The position numbers and the translations under genes were made by a program. Below, piece after piece: positions 33,014-44,818 of a stretch of DNA of 64,000 bases. Under the pieces are notes generated by a model, which was not told the DNA's origin, made no database searches, and worked only from the letters and a program-made list of their open reading frames with translations. This stretch comes from Thinopyrum elongatum (taxonomy: Eukaryota > Streptophyta > Magnoliopsida > Poales > Poaceae). Every line of letters begins with the position of its first letter. The stretch's first letter is position 1. The DNA lies in NCBI GenBank assembly GCA_011799875.1, contig CM022298.1, positions 50,292,749 through 50,356,748 of the forward strand, in the 5' to 3' direction.

Positions 33014-34089
33014 TTCCCTGCAAACATAGGCCACTCATGTAGCTACTACTCTACTACAACTATCAAAACATCTACATCATCGTCGACATGGGGATTTGGC
33101 TGGTCTCACCTCAAGGTCGGAGGAGGTCAGTGACGGGGACGATGGCGGGGTTGATCCAGGGGCTCCTTCATTTCTGCAAAAACAAAATATAAACAAAAAC
33201 ATTATTATCCTCATCTTAGGACTTAGTGAAACTCTATGTCTAAAACATCCGAGTTCTAGCCCTAACATTTACTAAAAATACCTTGTTCTAACCCTAAAAA
33301 TTGAAAAGACCTATACATTTACTAAAAATACCCTAGTTCTAGCCTAACATTTGTCCATCCATCCATCTATCTATATATCCTCATAAACCCTAGAAAAATG
33401 CCCTAGTTTTTTTAACTATTATCTACTTCTTGAATCATAGAAAAATGCCCTAATTTCACATAACTTAGAGTTTGAAACCCTATGTCTAACACATAAACAA
33501 AATTTGTAAAACATAGTCCTAACCCTAATAATTTGTACTGCCCATCTTTCCATCCATTTGTTTAAATCAAGTTCTAACCCTAAAAATTGGTAAAACCTAG
33601 TTCTAATCATCGACATGGGCATTTTCATATTTTATTTGATACCTATAATACTTAAAGATAATAGGTTCAAAAGACCGACATCGAACAAATAAAAAAATCT
33701 ATTGTAGTCCATTCAAAAGACCTACATTTACTTATTTTTTCAATTCTATTCAAAAAACCTACATTTACTAAAAAATTCTATACCTAAATTTTTATACAGA
33801 GAGAGGTGGGAGGAGGGAGGAGGGAGCAGGGCGATTGGAGGAGGTGGGAGGAGAGCATCGGGCGCCTGCAGGAGGAGGGAGGAGAGAGGAGGGCTGCCGG
33901 AGGAAGGAGAGAGGAGGGCGGCGAGAGGAGGAGGGAGGGAGGGATGCAGATACCTTGGGGGCGACGGTGGGTGACGGCAGGCGACGGCGGCCATGGTGGG
34001 CCACGGCGGGCCACGGCGCGCGGCGGAGAGAGAGCGAGTGAGAGTGTTAGGGGAGAGTGAGGATGCGGGGTGTGGATATAGTGCCCGTA
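33014..34089. other. 5' spacer of the B3-like gene
   Basis: It is AT-rich to about 33790 with repeated CCCTAGTTCTAACCCTA-like phrases, then purine-rich (GGAGGAGGGAGG, 33800-33950) and GC-rich. It is the likely 5' region of the minus-strand gene. The long frames in both strands here are low-complexity shadows. Confidence 0.45.
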
Positions 34090-34732
34090 GTAGTAGCACT
34101 GGTTGGTAACCACCGCTACTGCTAAGCTCCATAGCAGTAGCGCATTAAGGGAACCAGCGCTACTGCTATGATCAATAACAGTATCGCTTTTAGAGAACCA
34201 GCGCTACTACTAAAGCAAAGCATGTAAAAAAAGCATAAAAAAAGCATTGGTCATCAACAATCTTTTTGTGTAGAATCTAAATTGTCAGTATGAATCTTCG
34301 CCGGTTTAGGAACTGGCGAAGATTCATATTGCCATAGATCCTACACATAGAGTACAATGAAGACCAAGTGGTTGTGATAGTTTGAGAAGCACCATATTTA
34401 AGGTGGTAAACATTCTGTTCGCGGAGCGAGGTGGGACTAAACTTGGGTGCTAGGAGGGGACTGAATTTAGCAGTAGCGCTGGTTGGAGGAAAGCGATATT
34501 GCTAAGTACAATAGCAGTAGCGCTTTTTACGTAAGAGCGCTACTAGTATACCTAGCCTGCCGGCAATGGTGTGGCAATTATAGTAGTAGCGTGTTTTCTA
34601 ACTACCGTGCTACTTCTATGTGCATAGTAGCAGCGCTCTTTCTGTGCAAGTGCTACTGCTAATTAGCAGCAGCGCTTCCTTTGAAAAAGCGCTACTCGTA
34701 AGCTTCTGTGTATAAGGTTTTCCCTAGTAGTG
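34090..34732. repeat. Right subterminal array and right terminus of the composite CACTA
   Basis: AGTAGCGCT and AGCGCTACT copies lie around the hairpin at 34247-34367. The sequence ends TATAAGGTTTTCCCTAGTAGTG at 34732, followed by GTT. Confidence 0.85.
34247..34367. repeat. 121-nt MIR-like hairpin near the right end of CACTA-B
   Basis: TTGGTCATCAA...TATGAATCTTCGCC pairs with GGCGAAGATTCATATT...GAAGACCAA around an 11-nt loop, GTTTAGGAACT. The inner 16 pairs are perfect; the outer part has small bulges. Confidence 0.7.
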
Positions 34733-34735
34733 GTT

Positions 34736-36240
34736 GGAGAATGATTTATTATTGATTGTCTTCCTTTTGAGTGGCGGTTGGGGATGAGCGATGGTCTTTT
34801 CCTACCAATCAATCCCCCTAGGGGCATGTGTATTTGTACTTTGCTTCAAGGGATAATAAACATTTGCAATAAGTATGTGAGTTCTTTATGACTAGTGTGA
34901 GTCGATGGATTATACGCAGTCTTACCTGTTTGCAATTTGCTAGCCTCTTTGGTACCGTGCATTGCCCTTTCTCACCTCGAGACTTGGTGCAAACTTAGCG
35001 GGTGCATCCAAACACCATGATATGATACGCTCTATCCCACATAAGCCTCCTTATATCTTTCTCAAAACAGCCACCATACCTACCTATTATGACATTTCCA
35101 TAGCCATTCCGAGATATATTGCCATCCAACTTCCACCGTTCCGTTCGTATGACACACATCATCATTGTCATATTGCTTTGCATGCTCATATATAGCTGAC
35201 GTAGTATTTGTGGCTCAGCCATCGTTCATCATTTTTTATACATGTTACGCTAGCATCATTGCACATCCTGGTACACTTCAAGAGGCTTTCATATAGAGTC
35301 ATATTTTGTTCTAGTATTGAGTTCTAAGTAAAAAAGAAGTATGATGATCATCATTATGAGAGCATTGTCCCAGTGAGGAAATAAAAAAAGAGATATAAAA
35401 AAATAAAAATAAAGTGGCCAAAAAGAGCCCATAAAAAATGAGAGAAAATGAGAGAAGGGGCAATGTTACTATCTTTTTTCCATACTTGTGCTTCCAAGTA
35501 GCACCATGTTTTTCATATAGTGAGTCTCCTATGTAGTCACTTTCATATACTAGTGGGACATTTTCATTATATAACTTGGCTTGTATATTCCGATGATGGG
35601 CTTCCTCAAATGCCCGAGGTCTTCATGAGCAAGAAAGTTGGATGCACTCCCACTTAGTTTTCAGTTTGATCTTTCATACACTTATAGCTCTTAGTGCATT
35701 CGTTGCATGGCAATCCCTACTCCTTGCATTGACATCAATTGATGGGCATCTCCATAGCCCGTTGATTAGCCTCGTCCTTGTGATACTCTTTTTTTTTGAC
35801 TTCCCCTTATTAATCTCTACCACTGCGTTCTATTCCACCCATAGTGCTATATCCATGGCTTGCGATCATGTATTGCGTGGGGGTTGAAAAAGCTGAGGCG
35901 CGTTATAAAGTATGAACCAAATGCTCGGCTTGTCATCGGGGTTGGGCATGATAAATACTCTGTGTTAAGAAGATGGAGCATGACAGGACTATATGATTTT
36001 GTAGGGATAGCTTTCTTTAGCATTTTTATTTCGAAAGGCATGATTGTTTGTTGGTATGCCTGAGTATTGATGTCCTTATATCAAATTATAGACTATTGCT
36101 TTGAATAATTCGGATATTAAATATTCATACCTAAAAAAGATTACATGATAGACATGTTAGGTAACATTCCACATAAAAAAATCTATTTTTATAATTTACC
36201 TACTCGAGAATGAGCAGGAATTAAGCTTGGGGATGCTAAT
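34736..36240 (+). mobile_element. Non-coding 3' internal region of gypsy copy G1, right part
   Basis: It continues 1-1512 beyond the CACTA. 34736-35290 is the inverse of about 37820-38360. 35460-36240 is AT-rich and ends in AAGCTTGGGGATGC (36223-36236), the polypurine-like tract before the LTR. No gene is seen. Confidence 0.7.
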
Positions 36241-37594
36241 TGATACGTCTCCAACGTATCTATAATTTTTTATTGTTCCATGCTATTATGGTATCAATCT
36301 TGGATGTTTTATATGCAATTATATATCATTTTTTCATGACTAACCTATTAACCCAGTGCCAAGTGCCAGTTGTTGCGTTTTTTGCCTGTTTTTGGTTTTC
36401 CAGGAAATCAGTACCAAACAAAGTCCAAACACTACGAAACTTTTTGATGATATTTTCTTGGCAAGAGAGACCCTAGAAGCTTCGGGAGGAGGCCAGAAGG
36501 CAAACGAGGAGATGGCAAGGCAACAGGGCGGGCCTAGGGGGTAGGCGCGCCCTAATGCCTTGTGGGCCCCACATGGCTCTGTCTGACCTAATTCCACCTC
36601 TATAAATTCTCTAAAATTGGGAAACCAATAGAGAGCCACACAAAAATACTTTATCTGCTGCCGCAAGTCTCTGTTCTTCCGTGATCCCATCTGGAGGCCT
36701 TTTCCGATGCTCTGCTGGAGGGGGAATCGATCACGGAGGGCTTCTACATCAACCTTGCTTCCTTTCCGATGATGTGTGAGTAGTTCACCACAGACCTACG
36801 GGTCCATAGCTAGTATCTAGATAGCGTCTTCTCTCTCTTAGATCTTCAATACAATTTTCTCCTAGATGTTCCTCGAGTTCTATCCGATGTAATATTCTTT
36901 TGCAGTGTGTTTGTTGAGATCCGATGAATTGTGGGTTTATATATGATCAGATTATTCATGAGAAATATTTGAGTCTTTTCTGAATTCTTGTATACATGAT
37001 TATTATATCTTTGTATTTCTCTCTGATCTATCCATTTGGTTTGGGTAACTAGATTGACTTATCTTGCAATGCGAGAGGTGCTTTGTTGTGGGTTCAATCT
37101 TGCGGTGCTCTATATCCAAGTGACAAAGTAGGGGTCAAGACACATGTTTGTATTGTTGCCATTAAGGAAAAAACGACCAGGTTTATTCTTATTGGTTGGA
37201 TTTACTTTGTCTACGTCATGTCATCTTGCTTAAGGCGTTACTCCGTTCTTATTAACTTAATACCCTAGATGCATGATGGATAGCGGTCGATGGGTGGAGT
37301 AATAGTAGTAGATGTAGGCAGGAGTCGGTCTACTTGTCTTGAACATGATGCCTATATACATGATCATTTCCTTAAATATCGTCATAACTATGCGCTTTTC
37401 TATCAATTGTCCAACAGTAATTTTTTTACCCACTCTATGCTTTTTGTTCGAGAGAGAAGCCTCTAGTGAAAACTATGGCCCCCGGGTCTACTTTTATCAT
37501 ATATAAAATCCAAAAATACCTTGCTGCAATTTGGTTACCATTTTATTTTGCAATTTATCTTATCTATCTATCACTAAAAGATTTGATCCTTGCA
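36241..37594 (+). repeat. Gypsy LTR of copy G1
   Basis: It begins TGATACGTCTCCAACG right after the PPT and has TATAAATT at 36601-36608. It is similar throughout to the minus-strand LTR 60900-62200. The end at CCTTGCA (37594) is inferred from that comparison. The right flank is internal 5' sequence rather than foreign DNA. Confidence 0.7.
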
Positions 37595-37815
37595 AATTAC
37601 CGACAAGGGGATTGACAACCCTCTTAGTCGTGTTGGGTGCAAGTATTTGCTTTTGTGTGTGTACGTGCTGTTTTTTGTGTGTGTAGGTGCTGTTAACAAG
37701 GTTTCGTGTGGTTCTCCTACTGGATTGATAACCTTGGTTCTTAACTGATGGAAATACTTATCTTTACGGTACTGCATCATCCTCTCCTCTTCGAGGAAAT
37801 CCCAACGCAGCTCAC
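37595..37815 (+). mobile_element. Piece of gypsy 5' internal region after the G1 LTR
   Basis: AAGGGGATTGACAACCCTC... to GGAAATCCCAACG matches the post-PBS region at 60690-60880 (inverse). The PBS itself is deleted or changed here. It joins the inverted copy G2 at about 37816. Confidence 0.6.
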
Positions 37816-38604
37816 AAGTAGCAAATGTGCAATGATCTAGCGTAACATGTATAAAAAATGATGATCAGTTACTGAGCCACAAATACTATGTCATCTATAT
37901 GGTCATCCAAAGCAAATATGACAATGAATTTCTTTGTCATGCAATCAGAACAGTGGAAGTTGCATGGAAATATATCTCAGAATGGCTATGGAAATGCCAT
38001 AATAGGTAGGTATGGTGGTTGTTTTGAGGAATATATAAGGAGGCTTATGTGTGATAGAGCGTATCATATCACGGGGTTTGGATGCACCGGTGAAGTTTGC
38101 ACTGACTCTCGAGGTGAGAAAGGGCAATGCATTGTACCGAAGAGGCTAGCAAATTGCAAAAAGATAAGAGCGCGTATAATACATGGACTCACATTAGTCA
38201 TAAAGAACTCACATACTTATTGTAAAATTTTGTTAGCCCTCGAAGCAAAGTATTACTCGCATGCCCCTAGGGGGGATAGATTGGTAGGAAAAGACCATCG
38301 CTCATCCCCGACCACCACTCATAAGGTAGACACTCTATAATAAATCATGCTCCAACTTCATCGCATAACTAGAGACCATACATGCATGCTTCGGGAATCA
38401 CAAACCTTAACACCAATATTCTTACTAAACCACAATCATTCACTAGTACATCAACATATTACCATCTTAATATCGCAAAACTATTGCAAGGAATCAAACA
38501 TATCATATTCGGTGATCTACATGAAAGTTTTTATTATATCCCTCTTGAATACTTATCATTTATGGACTAGTCTTATAACCCGTACAAATTGCCATTACTA
38601 TTTA

Positions 38605-39438
38605 GGGATAATTGGTTTTATACCCATAGTTGTCCCCCCCTCGTCGGGATTGCCCCTAGTTTCTAAAAACACGTGGCCTTGCCCAACCCACTTTGGTCGT
38701 CTTGTGCTTTTGCCCTTTGACCATTTGACCGTCACTTTGAAAACTTCATAACTAATTCATACTAAATCAGAAAAATGCAAATAAGATACCAAAATGTTTT
38801 GAAAAACATCACCTGTATGTCAATGTCACTTGCATTCATGACAAAAGTGTTGGTAAGTGCCCATTTGAGTTTTAGCTCTTACGATACCACCATGAACAGT
38901 AAAATCTAAAAAAATTCAAAAAAAAAGTTGGTGGAAAAGAACGACAAATGTTTTAAGTGCTAGCCACGTTTCATCAGGGAATGACATTCATGGAAGTCGT
39001 GGCAAAAAAAAAATCAACACTCAAAAATAGATTGTTTTTTGCCACGACTTCCATGAATGTCATTCCCTGATGAAACTTGGCAAGCATTTAAAACATTTGT
39101 CATTCTTGGGCACCAACTTTTTTTTTGAAATTTTTAGATTTTACTGTTCATGGTGGTATCATAAGAGCTAAAACTCAGATGGGCACTTACCAACACTTCT
39201 GTCATGAATGCAAGTGACATTGACATACATGTGATGTTTTTCCAAACATTTTGGTATCTTATTTGCATTTTTTTGATTTAGTATGAATTAGTTATGAAGT
39301 TTTCAAAGTGACGGCCAAATGGTCAAAGGGCAAAAGCACAAGACGACCAAAGTGGGTTGGGCAAGACCACGTGTTTTCAGAAACTAGGGGCAATCCTGAC
39401 GAGGGGGATAGAACTAAGGTTATAAAACCAATTATCCC
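38605..39438. mobile_element. Mutator-type MITE, 834-bp palindrome
   Basis: The termini GGGATAATTGGTTTTATA and its inverse are flanked by the perfect 9-bp duplication TACTATTTA (38596-38604 and 39439-39447), the length typical of Mutator-like elements. The two arms of about 400 bp pair almost throughout, with a loop near 39005-39037. No transposase. Confidence 0.88.
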
Positions 39439-39456
39439 TACTATTTATTAGAATCT

Positions 39457-40863
39457 TGATACGTCTCCGTCGTATCTACTTTTCCTAATGTTTTTCCTCT
39501 TGTTTTGGACTCTAATTTGCATGATTTGAATGAAACTAACCCGGACTGACGCTGTTTTCAGTAGAACTACCATGGTGTTATTTTTGTGTAGAAATAAAAG
39601 TTCTCGGATTGGAATGAAACTTTGCGAGGAATTTTTATATAATAAAAGAGAATTACTGGAGCCAAGAACCATCGGAGGGGGCCCCTGGGTGAGCACAACC
39701 CGCAAGGGCGCCCCCCTCCTGGCGCGCCCAGGTGGGTTGTCCCCACCTGGTGGCCCCGCTGACCCTATCTCCGGTGCTATAAATTCACATTTTCGGAGAA
39801 AAGAATCAGGGAGAAAGAATTATCGTATTTCACGAGACGGAGCCGCCGCCACCTCCTGTTCTTCACCGGGAGGCTAGATCTGGAGTCCATTTGGGGCTCT
39901 AGAGAGTGGGATCTTCGATCTTCGTCATCACCAACCCTTCTCCATCGCCAATTCCATGATGCTCCCCACCGGGAGTGAGTAATTCCTTCATAGGCTCGCT
40001 GGTCGGTGAGGAGTTGGATGAGATTCATCATGTAATCGAGTTAGTTTTGTTAGGGCTTGATCCCTAGTATCCATTATGTTCTGAGGTTGATGTTGCTATG
40101 ACTTTGCCATGTTTAATACTTGTCACTTTGGGCCCGGGTGCCATGATTTCAGATCTGAACCGTTTGTGTTATCACCATTATATCTATGTTCTAGGTCCGA
40201 TCTTGCAAGTTATAGTCACCTATTACGTGTTATGACCCCGGAGTGACAGAAGTCGGGATACTTTCCGGTGATGACCGTAATTTGAGGAGTTCATGTATTC
40301 ACTATGTGATAATGCTTTGTTACGGTTCTCTATTAAAAGGAGGCCTTAATATCCCTTAGTTTCCATGTGGACCCCGCTGCCACGGGAGGATAGGACAAAA
40401 GATGTCATGCAAGTTCTTTCCATAAGCACGTATGACTATTTACGGAATACATGCCTACATTATATTTATGAACTGGAGCTAGTGCCGTATCGCCCTAGGT
40501 TATGACTGTTATATGATGAATATCATCCAATGAATTCACCGATCCAATGCCTAAAAATTTCTCTAATATTGTTTTTGCTAAGTTACTACTGCTATCGTTA
40601 CTGTTACACTTGCTACAAAATCATTGCTATCACTGTTACTGTTACTGTTACTATTGTTGTTGCTATTACTATCAAAACTGTCATACTACTTTGCTACTGA
40701 TCACTTTGCTGCAGATAATTAATCTCCAGGTGTGGTTGAATTTACAACTCAGTTGCTAATACTTGCAAATATTCTTTGGCTCCCCTTGTGTCGAATTAAT
40801 AAATTTGGGTTGAATACTCTACCCTAGAAAACTGTTGCGATCCCCTATACTTGTGGGTTATCA
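39457..40863 (+). repeat. Solo gypsy LTR, plus strand
   Basis: It begins TGATACGTCTCCGTCG and ends ACTTGTGGGTTATCA, with TGATA and TATCA at its borders, and is 1407 bp long. TATAAATT lies at 39778-39785. The flanking 5-mers are AATCT (39452-39456) and ACTCT (40864-40868), a duplication with one mismatch. Gypsy internal sequence of copy G2 lies on both sides, so it inserted there and lost its own body. Confidence 0.8.
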
Positions 40864-42015
40864 ACTCTCGAAAATATTTAAGTGAAGCATGAGAGTGAAA
40901 CTATTTCTATAAAATATAACTATCGCTGTGCTCTAAAAGATATAAGTGAAGCACTAGAGCAACTGCCTAGCTCAAAAGATATAAGTGAAGCACATAGAGT
41001 ATTCTAACAAATCACATATAAAAGCGTAGACCTCTCAAAAGTTGTGTCCATCCAACAATGATTGTGTCAAACTAGAAAGAAAACAAAGAAAAACTACCAT
41101 GGCACAAGATGCTCCTAGTAAAACTCATATCATGTGACGAATAAAAATATACCTCCAAGTAATATACCGATGGATTGTAGACAAAAGAGGGGATGCCTTC
41201 CGGGGCATACCCAACCTTAGATGCTTGGGTATTCCTTGAATATTACCTTGGGGTGCCTTAGGCATCCCCAATCTTAGGGTCTTGCCGGTCCTTATGCCTT
41301 CATCCATCGTGATCTCATCGAAAACTTGAAAACTTCAGCACACAAAACTCAACAAAAACTCCATGAGATCCGTTAGTATAATAAACAAATCATAAACTTT
41401 AGGTACTGTTATGAACCCATTCATATTTTCTTATTGCATAATACCTACTGTATTCTAACTTCTCCATGACTTATACTCCCCGATATAATCCATAGCATCA
41501 ATATAATAAGCAAACTATGCAACGAAAACAGAATCTGTCTAAAACAGAACAGTCTATAATGATCTGAATAAACAGCATAGTTCTTTAACTCTAAAACTTC
41601 TATAAAAATAGGAAAACTTGGGTAATTTGTATATGAATCATGTGTAAAAAATCAGACCAAAATCTCATTACAGTGATTTTTAAAAATTCCTGGAGTGAGC
41701 GCAAAAGTTTATGTTTTTTCATAGAATCAAATTAAATATCAACCAAATCATCCCAATGGCTTTACTTGGCACAAACACTAATTCTAACATAAAAACACAA
41801 TCATAACACTAGCATAATTGTTTCAAAACACCAAAAATAGAAAATAAAAAGGGAATGTAAGATAACTATTGGGTTGCCTCCCAACAAGAGCTATTTTTTA
41901 CGCCCCAAGCTAGGCGTAAGGCATTGTTTCAAGTGTTGCCATTCTTCAAATTAATTCCATAAGTGGCCCTCGTAATAGATTCATATGGTGGTTTAATTCT
42001 CTTTCTAGGTAAGTG

Positions 42016-42377
42016 TTACGTCCCTTTCTTTAATGGAAATTGGAACCTCATATTTCCCTCTTTCATATCAATAATAGCACCTATGGTTCATCGGAAAGGC
42101 CTACCATGTATTACAGGACAAGACGGATTGTATTCAATATCAAGAACAATAAAATCCATGGGCACATAATTTCTATTAGCAAGTATGAGCACATCATTTA
42201 TTCTATGCAATGGTTTCTTAATAGTGGAATTCGCTAAATGCAAATTAAGGGAACATTCATCCATATCGGTGAGGCCTAGCACATCACATAAAGATTTTGG
42301 TATAGTGAAAATGCTAGCACCTAAATCACATAAAGCATTACATTCATAATCTTTAATTTTTACTTTAATAGTAGGTT
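42016..42377 (-). pseudogene. Gypsy retropepsin fragment (copy G2)
   Basis: The minus strand encodes a protease domain with C-D-L-G-A-S, the active-site D-x-G-A pattern, then V-L-G-L and V-I-H-G-R-P-F, followed by A-I-I-D-M-K-E and a stop at 42016-42018. An in-frame TGA at 42088-42090 breaks it within the conserved tail. The N-terminal side is cut by the LTR fragment starting at 42378. Confidence 0.8.
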
Positions 42378-43196
42378 TGGATAACCCACAAGTATAGGGG
42401 GTCGCAACAGTTTTCGAGGGTAGAGTATTCAACCCAAATTTATTGATTCGACACAAGGGGAGCCAAAGAATATTTGCAAGTATTAGCAGTTGAGTTGTCA
42501 ATTCGACCACACCTGAAAGACTTAATATCTGCAGCAAAGTATTTAGTAGCAAAGTAGTATGATAGTAATGGTAACAGTGGCAATAGTAGTAGCAGTAGCA
42601 GTTTTCTAATGATTGTAACAGTAGAAGCAACGGAAGTAACTTAGCAAAGATCAATATGTGAAAAGCTCGTAGGCATCGGATCAGCGATGGATAATTATGT
42701 TGGATGGCATTCATCATGCAACAGTTATAACCTAGGGCGACACAGAACTAGCTCCAATTCATCAATGTAATGTAAGCATGTATTCCGTATATAGTCATAC
42801 ATGCTTATGGAAAAGAACTTGCATGACATCTTTTGTCCTACCCTCCCGTGGCAGTGGGGTCCATAAGGAAACTAAGGGATATTAAGGCCTCCATTTAATA
42901 GAGAACCGGAACAAAGCATTAGCACTTAGTGAATAAATAAACTCCTCAAACTACGGTAATCACCGAAAAGAATCCCAATTATTGTCACCTTGGGCTATGC
43001 GGATCATAACTCGTAATAGGTGTCTACAACTTGCAAGATAGGATCAAGAACGCATATATATTAATGAAAACATAATAGGTTAAGATCCAAAATCATCGCA
43101 CTCGGGCCCTAGTGACAAGCATTAAGCATAGAAAAGTCATAGCAACATCAATCTCAGAACATAGTGGATACTAGGGATCAAACCCTCACAAAACTA
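42378..43196 (-). repeat. Truncated gypsy LTR, minus strand
   Basis: This is the inverse of the last 820 bp of the LTR at 39457-40863, starting TGGATAACCCACAAGTATAGGGG. Similarity stops near 43196, where other gypsy internal sequence starts, so the 5' 40 percent of the LTR is gone. Confidence 0.75.
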
Positions 43197-44818
43197 TCTT
43201 CCATTGTCAAAATAACGACCAAGAGTTCTCACTATCTTCCACGCTAGACACATTATAGGCGGTTCCCAAACAGAAAGTAAAGTTTTACTCCCCCATCCAC
43301 CAACAAACACAAGCCATGGCTAGCCAAATCCTCGGGTGCCCTCCATACCAACAACAATCCGGGGGATGTTTGTTTTATTATAATATTTTGATGTCGATTT
43401 TGATCATAGGACTGGGCATCCCAATTACCAGCCACTTTCTCGTGAATGACAAGTGAATAAACAATCATCTTGAGAATAACGCACCAAGCATGGAAGATAT
43501 TGGCAACCCCCAGTCACTGCATGAGCGATTTGGGCATACAAAACAGATTATTATTTGAGGATTTAGAGTTTGGCACAAGCAAATTTACTTGGAACAGCAG
43601 GTAAATACCGCATATAGCTAGGTATGGTGGACTCATATGGAACAACTTTGGGTTTAAGGAAGTGAATGCACAAGCAGTATTCCTGCTTAGTACAAGTGAA
43701 GGCTAGTAAAAAGATTGAGAAGCGACCAAGTAGAGAGCGACAACTGTCATAAACATGCATTGAGGTTAATCAACATTGAATACAAGCATGAGTAGGATAT
43801 AAATCACCATGAACATAAATATCGTGGACGCTATGTTGGTTTTGGTCCAACTACATGTGTGAACATGTGCCAAGTCAAGCCACTTGAAACATTCAAAGGA
43901 GGATACCATCCTATCATACTACATCAAAACTATTTTAAAATGCATGTTGGCACTTAAGACAAATGATTATACACTCTAAGCTATTTAAGCATGGCATGAA
44001 TAACTATGATCTCTAATTGTCAATGCAAACATGTTTCATTCATAATGGGCTGAATCAAGAACGATGAGCTAATCATATTTAAAAAAAAAAAATAGGTTGA
44101 GTTCATACCAGCTTTTCTTCACCTCAATCACTTCATCAAATTTCATCATTATTGCCTTTCATTTGCATGACCGAATGATGTGAATAATAATAAAAGTGCA
44201 TGTGCGGTGGACTAAGCTGGAATCTGCAAACATTTATTCAAAGGAGAAAACAAGGTAATATAGGCTCTTTGTTAGATCAACAATAATGCATATGAGAGCC
44301 ACTCAACGTTTTCATCGTAGTTTTCTCCTTACGACCCAAAGAAAAGAAAAGAATTTCAAAGAAACACACTGAAATATTTTTGGAGTTTTTGTTTTTCTCA
44401 AGAAGCAAATTAACGAAAGGAAAAATGAAAACGAGAAAAACTATTTACACAGGAAAGCGCCCAACAAGCAAAAGAAGAAATCTTTTTGGGTTTTCTTTTA
44501 ATACTGCAACTAATTAAACTAGAAAGAAAAAATAAAAATAAGCGAGAAATATTTTTGGTTTTTCGCAAAGTTTTTCAAACACACAAGAAGAAAGAGAGAA
44601 AATAAAACTAACATGGATTATACAATGAAAAACGATGAACACCGACAACTAGAATGAATGTGTGATGCATGAATGTAATGTCGGTGTGAAATACGTAATC
44701 CCCCAACCTTAGGCTTTTGGCCTAAGTTGGTCTATGGCCACTGATCAAAATAGCCCTCTCCTGGACACTGCGGAGGGTCCTGAGGGTTCCACTAGTTGGA
44801 GAGCTCTTGTGGCTCCCA
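43197..44818 (-). mobile_element. Non-coding internal region of gypsy copy G3
   Basis: 43210-44100 matches 62690-63300 (both carry CATAGGCGGTTCCCAAACAGAAA). 44100-44700 is A-rich. No gene is seen. Confidence 0.65.

Larger units (their letters stand above)
1513..34732. mobile_element. Composite CACTA (En/Spm-like) transposon, with nested retroelements
   Basis: The left end begins CACTACTAGGGAA (1513) and the right end is its inverse, TTCCCTAGTAGTG, ending at 34732. The flanking triplets are GTT (1510-1512) and GTT (34733-34735), a 3-bp duplication typical of CACTA elements. Joining the flanks restores a sequence that survives uninterrupted, inverted, at about 38340-38400 with a single GTT (AAC at 38354-38356). 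The two halves are of different types. The left half has GGGACTAAAGG subterminal repeats, a TNP2 gene and a second gene. The right half, from about 30514, has AGTAGCGC repeats and a B3-like gene. Without the nested LTR nest at 13218-28888 the unit is about 17.5 kb. Confidence 0.88.
30514..34732. mobile_element. CACTA-B, right half of the composite
   Basis: Both ends carry AGTAGCGCTGG arrays (30514-30720, and 34090-34210 with 34460-34710). The right terminus is a full inverted CACTACTAGGGAAAACC. The left terminus is missing about the first 22-24 bases compared with CACTA-C at 52632, exactly where half A ends. It carries one minus-strand gene and several hairpins and has no TNP2 gene, so it is non-autonomous. 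Confidence 0.75.
37816..42377 (-). mobile_element. Gypsy copy G2, internal region, minus strand
   Basis: Reading on the minus strand: protease fragment (42377-42016), then non-coding 3' internal DNA to 37816. It is interrupted by an LTR (39457-40863) and a MITE (38605-39438). 40864-41160 carries several AAGTGAAGCA phrases as in 1130-1260 and 63530-63740. It preserves the uninterrupted target site of the composite CACTA. The non-coding stretches hold no other gene. Confidence 0.7.

Noticed and set aside
33784..34132. Pro/Ser-rich coding frames near the right end of CACTA-B
   Set aside because: The purine-rich low-complexity DNA gives open frames in several phases, and no homologous motif is visible.
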